Of a DNA stretch of 27,722 nt, positions 1-5,410 are shown one piece after another. How positions within the stretch are numbered: position 1 is the first letter of the stretch; every line of letters starts with the position of its first letter. Below the pieces are notes generated by a model. That model made no database searches, had not been told where the DNA came from, and worked only from the letters and a program-made list of their open reading frames with translations. Position numbers and translations under genes: made by a program. Origin of the DNA: CAIRYW01 sp964555825 (lineage in GTDB: Bacteria > Patescibacteriota > Minisyncoccia > Phycocordibacterales > CAIRYW01); NCBI GenBank assembly GCA_964555825.1, contig CAZKTY010000005.1, forward strand, positions 1 to 27,722. The letters run 5' to 3'.

Positions 1-270
1 TGGGAAGTCGTTCTACCCTTGTATTTCAAGGGTTTTTCGTCGTTATGGAGGCGATTGCCTCTACATAGCTAGTTTGTAGAAGAAAATCACTGGATTCTTT
101 TCAACCAAATGTTCATTTTGGCCTCTTTACCCCTGTACATTGACAGATTTCTGTGTTGTACGGTAAGCTATCTAATAACGGGATTGCGCGCACCTGTTAG
201 CTGCCTTTTTTGAATTTGTGGCTTTCGCTCGAATTCAAGATGGGTGTTACAAGACTAATCAAACAAATAC
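1..270. other. Gene-free leading segment of a G+C-richer patch
   Basis: No reading frame here looks like a gene. The base composition is visibly richer in G+C than most of the window and continues into the recombinase that follows. Short inverted repeats are visible: GAGGC-GATT-GCCTC near 48-61, and TTGAATT / AATTCAA around 211-238 just upstream of the recombinase. They could be part of a promoter, a terminator of a gene to the left, or a recombination site; the sequence alone does not decide. Confidence 0.4.
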
Positions 271-1239
271 ATGAAGACGATATTGAATCGTTGGTGGTTG
301 GATATTTCCCCGAAAATTTCTGTTGTTACTCCAGTCAAAACCAACACAAATGAAGAACTAGTAGAGGAGTATCTTTCGTGGAAGCGGTCATACTCAAAAT
401 CAGCATACCGGGCATACCGGTTATGGGTGACGCGCTTTCAAGCATTCGTGAACAAACCGCCAGAGGCGATAAACCATACTGATTACGCGGCATTCGCGCA
501 AAGTTTACAGGGACGCCACGCATCTCGTGGAATCGAGTATGCTTTGAATGTGATTCACAATTACCTCCGATATTTTTCGGAACAGGGGAGATTAAGATTT
601 CCGCTCTATTATATTCGGGTTCCGAAAGGGATATCAAATTCCCACTTGGCAATTACAGAGGATGAATTCCGAAAAATTGTTAGCGTCCTCCGTTCCGTGA
701 ATCCGATCCCATTACGCGGTCTCGCAATTATCATGCTTTTGCATGATACAGGACTGCGCATTGGAGAGTTGATGAGCCTGGAAATCGACGCCATCGAAGA
801 GGACAAATCAGCGGTGGTTCATACAGAAAAAACGATCCGTTTTCGACGAGTTTATTGGAATCCAGACACTGATGCGGTTCTACACAGCTATTTAGTGGAA
901 CGCATCAATTCCGGGCCTGTGGATACTGAATTACTTTTCGCCACAAAACACATGGACGCAAGTAGCGGAGCCTTGAGCAATCGTTCGGCTCAGAGAATGT
1001 TCCAACGTGCATTAAAGCTCGCAAACATCAAACGAAAATTATGTCCTCATTCATTCCGGCACAGCTTCATTCACCGGCTGGCAATACTCGGCGTGCCAGA
1101 TGCCCTCATTGCCCAACTTGTCGGACACAGCACGCCATTGACAATCTCGCATTATACAAAGTTGAGTAGGCCAGAGCTTGCAGGAATCGCACACAGGCAA
1201 CTTGCTTATGCGCAAACCGGGCAATTGTCGGCTGCATAA
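271..1239 (+). CDS. Tyrosine recombinase/integrase (XerC/D-like)
   Basis: A site-specific DNA recombinase that cuts and rejoins DNA through a covalent phosphotyrosine. The 322-residue length fits the Xer/integrase family. Residues about 28-110 form the helical core-binding (SAM-like) domain and about 125-310 the catalytic domain. The expected catalytic set is visible: Arg163 in GLRIGEL, Lys187 in the beta-hairpin, His260 and Arg263 in HSFRH, His286 in VGHS and the nucleophile Tyr295 in ISHYTKL. All are intact, so the enzyme should be active. Codon and base use are richer in G+C than in the genes further right, which suggests acquisition by transfer. It could be a chromosomal Xer, but the composition and the noncoding, hairpin-rich flank favour an integrase of a mobile element. 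No attachment site could be identified. The ATG at 271 has no clear Shine-Dalgarno sequence. Confidence 0.93.
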   Translation: MKTILNRWWLDISPKISVVTPVKTNTNEELVEEYLSWKRSYSKSAYRAYRLWVTRFQAFVNKPPEAINHTDYAAFAQSLQGRHASRGIEYALNVIHNYLRYFSEQGRLRFPLYYIRVPKGISNSHLAITEDEFRKIVSVLRSVNPIPLRGLAIIMLLHDTGLRIGELMSLEIDAIEEDKSAVVHTEKTIRFRRVYWNPDTDAVLHSYLVERINSGPVDTELLFATKHMDASSGALSNRSAQRMFQRALKLANIKRKLCPHSFRHSFIHRLAILGVPDALIAQLVGHSTPLTISHYTKLSRPELAGIAHRQLAYAQTGQLSAA

Positions 1240-1271
1240 ATTCTCAGTAAGTTATCCACATAATTCGGCCC

Positions 1272-1300
1272 TTGTACAAAATTATTTGAACGTGTATACT
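1272..1300 (+). promoter_or_regulatory. Sigma70-type promoter downstream of the recombinase
   Basis: TTGTAC at 1272-1277, a 17-base spacer, and TATACT at 1295-1300. The predicted start of transcription is near 1307. An ATG at 1309 opens a seven-codon frame ending at 1329, so the nearest possible product is a leaderless minipeptide followed by an AGGAG at 1321-1325 without a usable start after it. Confidence 0.6.
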
Positions 1301-1306
1301 ATTCGG

Positions 1307-1440
1307 CAATGATCTTCGATAGGAGATAAATACACGGCCAGCCTCGAATCCCGCAATATGCGGGTTAAAAAATGACATTATGATGTCGCAAAAGATATAT
1401 TGTGCGACATGGTTATAAGGAGACCTTTAAAACTAAGAAA
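1307..1440 (+). ncRNA. Possible small RNA or relic transcript with two hairpins
   Basis: Downstream of the promoter at 1272-1300 there is no gene. There are two clean hairpins: CCCGCA-ATA-TGCGGG at 1350-1364, and ATGTCGCA / TGCGACAT at 1383-1390 and 1403-1410 with a 12-base loop. An AAGGAG at 1417-1422 follows with no good start codon after it. Near 1430-1440 the composition drops to the AT-rich level of the rest of the window, so this may be the right end of a transferred segment. A regulatory RNA, a decayed gene or an attachment region are all possible; this is inference from a promoter plus inverted repeats. Confidence 0.3.
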
Positions 1441-1620
1441 TTGAAAATTGACTAGTTCCCTTGTGTATGAGATATAGTTTTTTTTATTATCCCAATTATC
1501 CCAAATGTATTATTAAATGTATTAAAAAGATTCTCGCCCTGTAAATTTATTTTTAAAATATTTTTCAGAAATAAATTCGAAAACTTTTATTTCCTATCCT
1601 TCAATAGGTCTTAATAAAAT
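1441..1620. other. AT-rich intergenic stretch, nothing recognised
   Basis: Very AT-rich sequence with homopolymer runs. No gene, tRNA or strong repeat is visible. It separates the recombinase patch from the terminator of the next leftward gene. Confidence 0.4.
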
Positions 1621-1644
1621 ACAGGTCTTTTGTTTAAGACCTGT
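1621..1644 (-). terminator. Hairpin terminator after the 90-aa gene
   Basis: ACAGGTCTT / AAGACCTGT with a six-base loop. Read leftward it is followed by a T-rich run, and it lies about 38 bases after the stop codon of the leftward gene at 1682. Confidence 0.6.
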
Positions 1645-1681
1645 TCTTGTATTTTTTTGCAGATTCTGCAGACTTGATCAA

Positions 1682-1954
1682 TCAATAGATCCAAAATACT
1701 TTCGTTGAACTGTCTGAAGCGAAAATCCCTTTGGACATATAAATGTAATGTGAGGCGTATGGATGGTTCTCAAGGATATAGTCCTCCGAGATCTCACTAA
1801 AACTAAGGAACCTTTGAGCATCTCCAATAAGATGTCTAAAATTTTCGTCTGGTTCTTTCCCTTGTTTAGTGACATCCATAATTGCACCTTCACTCACTCC
1901 TGCGATGCAATATCTGTGGCCATTATCAGCCAAAAATTCAAAGTAACAACTCAT
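1682..1954 (-). CDS. Hypothetical protein, 90 aa
   Basis: Not recognised. The predicted product is small, soluble and mixed in composition (acidic middle, aromatic-rich C-terminus, no membrane segment, no obvious metal motif). This frame was preferred to the overlapping ones because its product has normal protein composition and because a hairpin with a T-rich tail follows its stop codon. The ATG at 1954 is preceded by a TAGAAT-like -10 box about nine bases upstream, so the mRNA would have almost no leader, as for many genes here. It is divergent from the PLD-family gene that starts at 2031. It could still be a spurious frame. Confidence 0.5.
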   Translation of the reverse strand: MSCYFEFLADNGHRYCIAGVSEGAIMDVTKQGKEPDENFRHLIGDAQRFLSFSEISEDYILENHPYASHYIYMSKGIFASDSSTKVFWIY

Positions 1955-2017
1955 ATTTATATAATTCTATCAGATAAAAATGAATATATATCTATGAACT
2001 TGTTGAAGAAAAAGAGT

Positions 2018-2023
2018 TATAAT
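2018..2023 (+). promoter_or_regulatory. -10 box of the PLD-family gene (leaderless start)
   Basis: A perfect TATAAT ends seven bases before the ATG at 2031, which puts the transcription start at or next to the start codon. No Shine-Dalgarno sequence fits between them. No good -35 is seen. Confidence 0.6.
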
Positions 2024-2030
2024 CATAGAC

Positions 2031-3122
2031 ATGATGACTAATGATATAGATGATACAAAATGGCAGTTCTATTTAACTTCAGAAGAAGCATGGGAGGCAA
2101 TGTTGAAAGAGATCAAGATCGCTAAAAAAAGTATAGACCTCGAACAATACATCTTTATCAACGATAATATTGGAAATCAATTCATTGATCTATTGTTAAA
2201 AAAAGCTGACGAAGGATTAAAGATAAGGATCTTTTGCGACGAACTAGGAAGCTTCCCTCTTTATCGATCTGGAACAAAAGAAGAATTAGCAAAAAAAGGT
2301 ATCTCTTTAGTTTTTTTTAATTCGATCTTTCCCTGGAATCCAAATCGAGAATCTCTCTGGTATTTTAGGGATCATAGAAAATTAATGGTGATCGATGACG
2401 AAATCGGTTTTACCGGTGGAATTTGTTTAGCTGAAGAAATGCAAGGCTGGAGAGAAAGCTATGTAAAGATAACAGGACCAGTTGTAAATCAAATGAAAAG
2501 ATCTTTTGAAATAATGTGGAACAAAGAATACTCAAAGCCAGAATATCTATTCAAAAAAATAAAAACAAATTATGAAGAAAAATTTCAGTATCTGACCAAT
2601 GCGCCTTTACCAATGAAAAGATTTATCTATCGAGAACTTATAAAAGCAATAAAGAATACAAAACATTATCTATATCTTACAACTCCCTATTTCCTACCAG
2701 ACTCACGCCTACTCAGAGAAATAAAAAATGCCAGCAAAAGAGGAGTAAAAGTTTGTTTACTCATTCCCAAAAATCCGGAATTCATTTTGATAGAGGTCGG
2801 AAGCAGGACATTTTTTGGTGACCTATTGAAAGATGGTATAAAAATATTCAGATACGAGAAATCAATGATCCACTCAAAGACAGCTGTCTCTGATGGTATT
2901 TGGTCAACAATAGGTAGCCTCAACTTAGACAACGTAAGTTTGAGATACAATTTTGAAGGAAATCTTGTCAGCAAAGACAAGAATTTCGCATTTGAACTTG
3001 AAAAGCAATTTCTAGATGATCTAAAACTTTCAAAAGAATTAACAATTAGTGAATGGAACAACCGACCTTTTAGGCAAAAGATCGCAGAGATCCTAGTCTG
3101 GCCTGTAAGAAAATTTTTATAG
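2031..3122 (+). CDS. Phospholipase D-family protein, cardiolipin synthase-like
   Basis: A 363-residue phosphatidyltransferase/hydrolase of the PLD superfamily. Both HKD motifs are present and complete: H115-x-K117-x4-D122 (HRKLMVID) and H281-x-K283-x4-D288 (HSKTAVSD), each followed by the usual small-residue and Gly/Ser segment. In family members the two His residues act together through a phospho-histidine intermediate. Bacterial cardiolipin synthases normally carry one or two N-terminal membrane helices; this protein has none and starts directly with the catalytic domain, like the shorter ClsB-type enzymes. Substrate specificity cannot be read from the sequence. The gene is monocistronic, with its own -10 box and a symmetric hairpin terminator after it. 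CPR genomes usually have very limited lipid synthesis, so a role in remodelling acquired lipids is plausible but inferred. Confidence 0.88.
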   Translation: MMTNDIDDTKWQFYLTSEEAWEAMLKEIKIAKKSIDLEQYIFINDNIGNQFIDLLLKKADEGLKIRIFCDELGSFPLYRSGTKEELAKKGISLVFFNSIFPWNPNRESLWYFRDHRKLMVIDDEIGFTGGICLAEEMQGWRESYVKITGPVVNQMKRSFEIMWNKEYSKPEYLFKKIKTNYEEKFQYLTNAPLPMKRFIYRELIKAIKNTKHYLYLTTPYFLPDSRLLREIKNASKRGVKVCLLIPKNPEFILIEVGSRTFFGDLLKDGIKIFRYEKSMIHSKTAVSDGIWSTIGSLNLDNVSLRYNFEGNLVSKDKNFAFELEKQFLDDLKLSKELTISEWNNRPFRQKIAEILVWPVRKFL

Positions 3123-3128
3123 GCAAAA

Positions 3129-3157
3129 GAAAAACCCCGCACTTGGCGGGGTTTTTC
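3129..3157. terminator. Bidirectional terminator between convergent genes
   Basis: AAAAACCCCGC and GCGGGGTTTTT arms around a short loop give an A-run on one side and a T-run on the other. It can terminate both the PLD-family gene from the left and the SLT gene from the right. Confidence 0.9.
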
Positions 3158-3158
3158 T

Positions 3159-3632
3159 TTATTTCATTGCTACGTGGTTTGATCTAGAGCTCCAACATTT
3201 TGAAGATGAATCCCAAGGGGTTGTCCCTTCTTTTTCAAACAATTGTCTGGCATATTCCATATTCCCTTCTGTTGTGAATATGTCCATACCAAGATCTTTT
3301 GATCTATCCAAGTGATAATCGGTATTTATTTGCATAACTCCGACATCATTGTGATTGACCTTTCCTCTAAAAACGGTACCGTCAGGATTAAATTGTCTGT
3401 TACGTGATTCGCAATAAGCGATATCTTGCATTACAGGAATATCCTTAAAATATTCTTTTACCAAATTTCCTACGTTCTTAGGTTTTGTACTAGTGCTATT
3501 AGTGGCATCACTCGCACTTTGTGCGACTTGAGCGGTGGTAGAACTAGCTGTCTGAGAGATCGATACTTCAATTTGTGAAGGAGCAGTACTTGCTGTGAGG
3601 ACGTCTGTCTGAGGATTTAATCCAGCAGCCAA
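3159..3632 (-). CDS. Lysozyme-like SLT transglycosylase, N-terminus frameshifted
   Basis: A cell-wall lytic enzyme candidate. The C-terminal half has the lysozyme-like fold signature: a CESR segment with the likely catalytic Glu, followed by GVMQIN, as in soluble lytic transglycosylase (SLT) domains; the chain closes with a tryptophan and two Cys-containing segments. Residues about 1-50 are a Ser/Thr/Ala-rich linker. The only standard start in this frame is a TTG at 3632, yet the frame stays open upstream to 3732 and encodes a basic stretch followed by a hydrophobic segment ending in IIAGLGLLAAG, a typical membrane anchor, with no ATG or GTG. An ATG at 3688 in the neighbouring frame would read MDYKLRK and join this frame if the AAAA run at about 3671-3674 had one more A. 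The true protein is therefore probably 3159-3688 with one apparent -1 shift (sequence error, mutation or slippage). Confidence 0.8.
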   Translation of the reverse strand: MAAGLNPQTDVLTASTAPSQIEVSISQTASSTTAQVAQSASDATNSTSTKPKNVGNLVKEYFKDIPVMQDIAYCESRNRQFNPDGTVFRGKVNHNDVGVMQINTDYHLDRSKDLGMDIFTTEGNMEYARQLFEKEGTTPWDSSSKCWSSRSNHVAMK

Positions 3633-3689
3633 GAGTCCTAATCCTGCGATGATTTCTATAATAAGCCTTTTCTTAGTTTGTAATCCATG

Positions 3690-3836
3690 TGTCCATTGCT
3701 CTTTAGCCGTATCCCCTTTCGTTGAACAACTTTATTTTCTTGGAAGCTTAAAGCTTGTCAATTTGAAAATAGAAGTTCTCGGCGGGAAATCTCTTACACG
3801 GTTGCACTAAATAAAATGACCAGACTTAATCTGATC
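3690..3836 (-). ncRNA. Long structured 5' leader of the SLT gene, candidate cis-regulatory RNA
   Basis: The promoter at 3843-3871 predicts a start near 3836, about 150 bases before the likely ATG, whereas most genes here have almost no leader. The leader can fold into nested helices: an outer helix CCGUG / UACGG joined by UCCC / GGGA, a middle helix between AACUUCUAUUUUC and GAAAAUAAAGUU, and an apical AAGCUU-U-AAGCUU hairpin, with a CAGA / UCUG hairpin at the 5' end. The arms of the outer helix are about 75 bases apart, so this is not a simple local hairpin. Cell-wall hydrolase genes in other bacteria are often controlled by c-di-AMP (ydaO-type) riboswitches, but I do not see the ydaO core sequences here. 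The identity is unknown. Confidence 0.4.
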
Positions 3837-3842
3837 CACAAC

Positions 3843-3871
3843 ATAGTATCAAATTTAACAAGTAATGTCAA
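3843..3871 (-). promoter_or_regulatory. Promoter of the SLT gene and its leader
   Basis: Reading leftward: a perfect TTGACA (3871-3866), a 17-base spacer, and TACTAT (3848-3843). This is one of the best promoter matches in the window. Confidence 0.7.
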
Positions 3872-3976
3872 TGATAAAATAGGAAAAATAGATATAGGTA
3901 CAATAAAAATATGGCTCCAAATAAGGATATTTTTGATATAACCATTTGACAAATATAGCCTATTTATTGTCTAATT

Positions 3977-4573
3977 TTATATCTCTAGCCAAGGCACTGG
4001 ATATGCCTTGTAGCTTTCAAAAAAAGGTCTGTTATAGAGAAGTCTGGAAAACGCTTCTGCCTCTATCCTTGCCCCATTTATAGCCTTATGCGGGTGTATT
4101 TCTGGTGGTATTCCAACATATTTCATTATCGAATCTGAATTCAGATCGGACCGATTGTGAGAAAGAGGTGGAACAATTCCCTTCCAGATCATATGAGCCA
4201 GACAAACACTATGAAGATCCACCACCCTCTTAGGTATGGAAAAATCTAGATGGGATCTCTCAGCTGCAGCCACAAGAAAAGAAGTATCGAAATGAGGATT
4301 CTGTCCAGACATTGTATGATCCTTAGACTTTTTCGCCCAATCAAAGAACTCTTTAATAATCTCTTCCTCGGTCTTCTTACTTGGATCAACTAGCTCAGCC
4401 TCAGTAAAGCCGTTAACAGCTAAAGCTTCCTTTTCTATTCTGGCTCCTTTAAATATCCTGCATTCAGCATAGAACTCACCTCTTTCTGGTTCAGCAAAAT
4501 CAATAGCTCCGATCGAAGCTATCGAGTGAAATTTTGGGTCTGTACCAGTTGTTTCTATGTCTAAGACGATCAT
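3977..4573 (-). CDS. DnaQ-like DEDDh 3'-5' exonuclease family protein
   Basis: A 198-residue single-domain protein of the RNase T / DNA polymerase III epsilon superfamily, which removes nucleotides from 3' ends using two metal ions. ExoI is visible at the N-terminus (VLDIETTGTDP, Asp5 and Glu7), ExoII as NPHFD (Asp96). The third motif is unusual: His162 is present in HKAINGARIEAE, but the position five residues later that normally holds the last catalytic Asp is Gly167, with acidic residues only further on. Either another acidic residue takes over the metal or activity is weakened. The ATG at 4573 lies six bases after a TAAACT -10-like box, giving a predicted leaderless mRNA. The substrate (DNA repair, RNA trimming or polymerase proofreading) cannot be read from the sequence. 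Confidence 0.83.
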   Translation of the reverse strand: MIVLDIETTGTDPKFHSIASIGAIDFAEPERGEFYAECRIFKGARIEKEALAVNGFTEAELVDPSKKTEEEIIKEFFDWAKKSKDHTMSGQNPHFDTSFLVAAAERSHLDFSIPKRVVDLHSVCLAHMIWKGIVPPLSHNRSDLNSDSIMKYVGIPPEIHPHKAINGARIEAEAFSRLLYNRPFFESYKAYPVPWLEI

Positions 4574-4617
4574 GGAAATAGTTTACAGTGGAAAGTAGTA
4601 AGTAGATAGTGGAAAAA

Positions 4618-5019
4618 CTAAAAGCTGCAATTTGAAGCTCTTGAATAGCCCGCCAACTTTGCTTCCTCCTCATCTTTAAAATATATCTTGTTATTTTCAG
4701 AGATTCTCTTTGAACCCCCGCAGGTCAATAAATAATATTTTGTACCGTTCTTAGAAGCTACGATAGATCCATCCTTAGAAGAAAGACTATCAGTTTCTGT
4801 ATCTTTATTTTTTTGCTGATGATCTACCTCTGAAGAAATTGAAGAAAAAGAGTCCTCTTTACCATTAGATCGATCTTCTACCGAATATCTACCCAAAGCA
4901 AAGGAAGAAAGAGCAACAAGAATGATCACAGCTGAAAGTAGGATCTGCTCTTTTTTACTCTTAAATAATTCAAGCCAAGACTTGATTTTTGAGCTCATTT
5001 CTTTTATAATTTCGCCCAT
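4618..5019 (-). CDS. Membrane-anchored protein with small Ada/sunset-like C-terminal domain
   Basis: A 133-residue protein with a short basic N-terminus, one membrane helix at about residues 24-43, a Ser/Asp/Lys-rich linker and a C-terminal module of about 50 residues. The module contains YYLLTCGG, SKRISENNKIYF, EEEAKLAGY and ends in SNCSF. This pattern (Cys, then a hydrophobic-Phe strand, an 'EEA..AGY' helix and a second Cys) resembles the small 'sunset'/Ada metal-binding-like domains often seen on membrane anchors in CPR. Only two Cys are present, so a four-Cys zinc site is not possible. The module probably faces outward. Its function is unknown. The start could also be the ATG at 4998. The 5' end overlaps the rpmA promoter on the other strand. 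Confidence 0.72.
   Translation of the reverse strand: MGEIIKEMSSKIKSWLELFKSKKEQILLSAVIILVALSSFALGRYSVEDRSNGKEDSFSSISSEVDHQQKNKDTETDSLSSKDGSIVASKNGTKYYLLTCGGSKRISENNKIYFKDEEEAKLAGYSRASNCSF
4982..5010 (+). promoter_or_regulatory. Promoter of rpmA
   Basis: TTGATT at 4982-4987, a 17-base spacer and a perfect TATAAT at 5005-5010. The predicted start is near 5017, giving a leader of about 50 bases for rpmA. The promoter lies inside the first codons of the divergent gene on the minus strand. Confidence 0.65.
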
Positions 5020-5066
5020 ATACGTTTATCCATTAGTTTAATTAATAGTTTAACAGAAAAAAGACC

Positions 5067-5345
5067 ATGGCACATAAAAAAGCCGGCGGAACAGCCAAAA
5101 ACCTTACAGATTCAAATCCAAAATATCTTGGAATTAAGCTTTCTGCAGGTCAGACTGCAAAACCAGGAAGTATTATCGTAAGACAGAGAGGAACAAGAGT
5201 TTTAGCAGGTAAGAATATCGGTATGGGAAAAGACCACACTCTATTTGCACTTAAAGCTGGAATTGTTGAATTCTCACAGAAAAGAAAGCAGAACTTTGAT
5301 GGTACATCAACAGTAAGAAAGATAGTGAGTGTAAAAGCAAGCTAA
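5067..5345 (+). CDS. rpmA: 50S ribosomal protein L27
   Basis: A 92-residue component of the large ribosomal subunit, whose N-terminal tail reaches the peptidyl transferase centre. The family signature is clear: MAHKKAGG, then SNPKYLGIK, SIIVRQRGTRVLAGKN and GKDHTLFAL. Length is normal. The segment KNLTDSNPKYLG replaces the usual SSRNGRDSESKRLG. It starts with Met-Ala-His and has no Firmicutes-type cleavable extension. It is separate from rplU (L21), which lies at 17224; in many bacteria rplU and rpmA are adjacent, so the operon has been split here. The gene is followed by a very strong symmetric terminator. Confidence 0.97.
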   Translation: MAHKKAGGTAKNLTDSNPKYLGIKLSAGQTAKPGSIIVRQRGTRVLAGKNIGMGKDHTLFALKAGIVEFSQKRKQNFDGTSTVRKIVSVKAS

Positions 5346-5357
5346 ACTTCCCTTTTC

Positions 5358-5410
5358 AAACCTTATACAAAAAAACGCGCTATGTTAGCGCGTTTTTTTG
5401 TATAAGGTTT
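5358..5410. terminator. Bidirectional terminator with 25-bp perfect arms
   Basis: The arms at 5358-5382 and 5386-5410 are perfect reverse complements around a three-base TGT loop. The core is ACGCGCTA / TAGCGCGT flanked by seven A's on one side and seven T's on the other, so it terminates rpmA (rightward) and the giant gene (leftward), whose stop codon lies at its right edge. Confidence 0.93.

Noticed and set aside
1252..1260. Perfect DnaA-box-like TTATCCACA after the recombinase
   Set aside because: Only one copy is seen, with no cluster, no AT-rich unwinding repeats and no dnaA or dnaN nearby, so it does not support an origin.
1763..2041. 92-aa open frame on the plus strand over the 90-aa leftward gene
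   Set aside because: The product has implausible composition and overlaps the PLD-family start and its promoter. The leftward frame has a matching terminator.
3660..3840. c-di-AMP (ydaO) or c-di-GMP riboswitch in the SLT leader
   Set aside because: The conserved core sequences of those classes could not be found. Only the length, promoter and helices support a structured leader, so it is reported as unknown.
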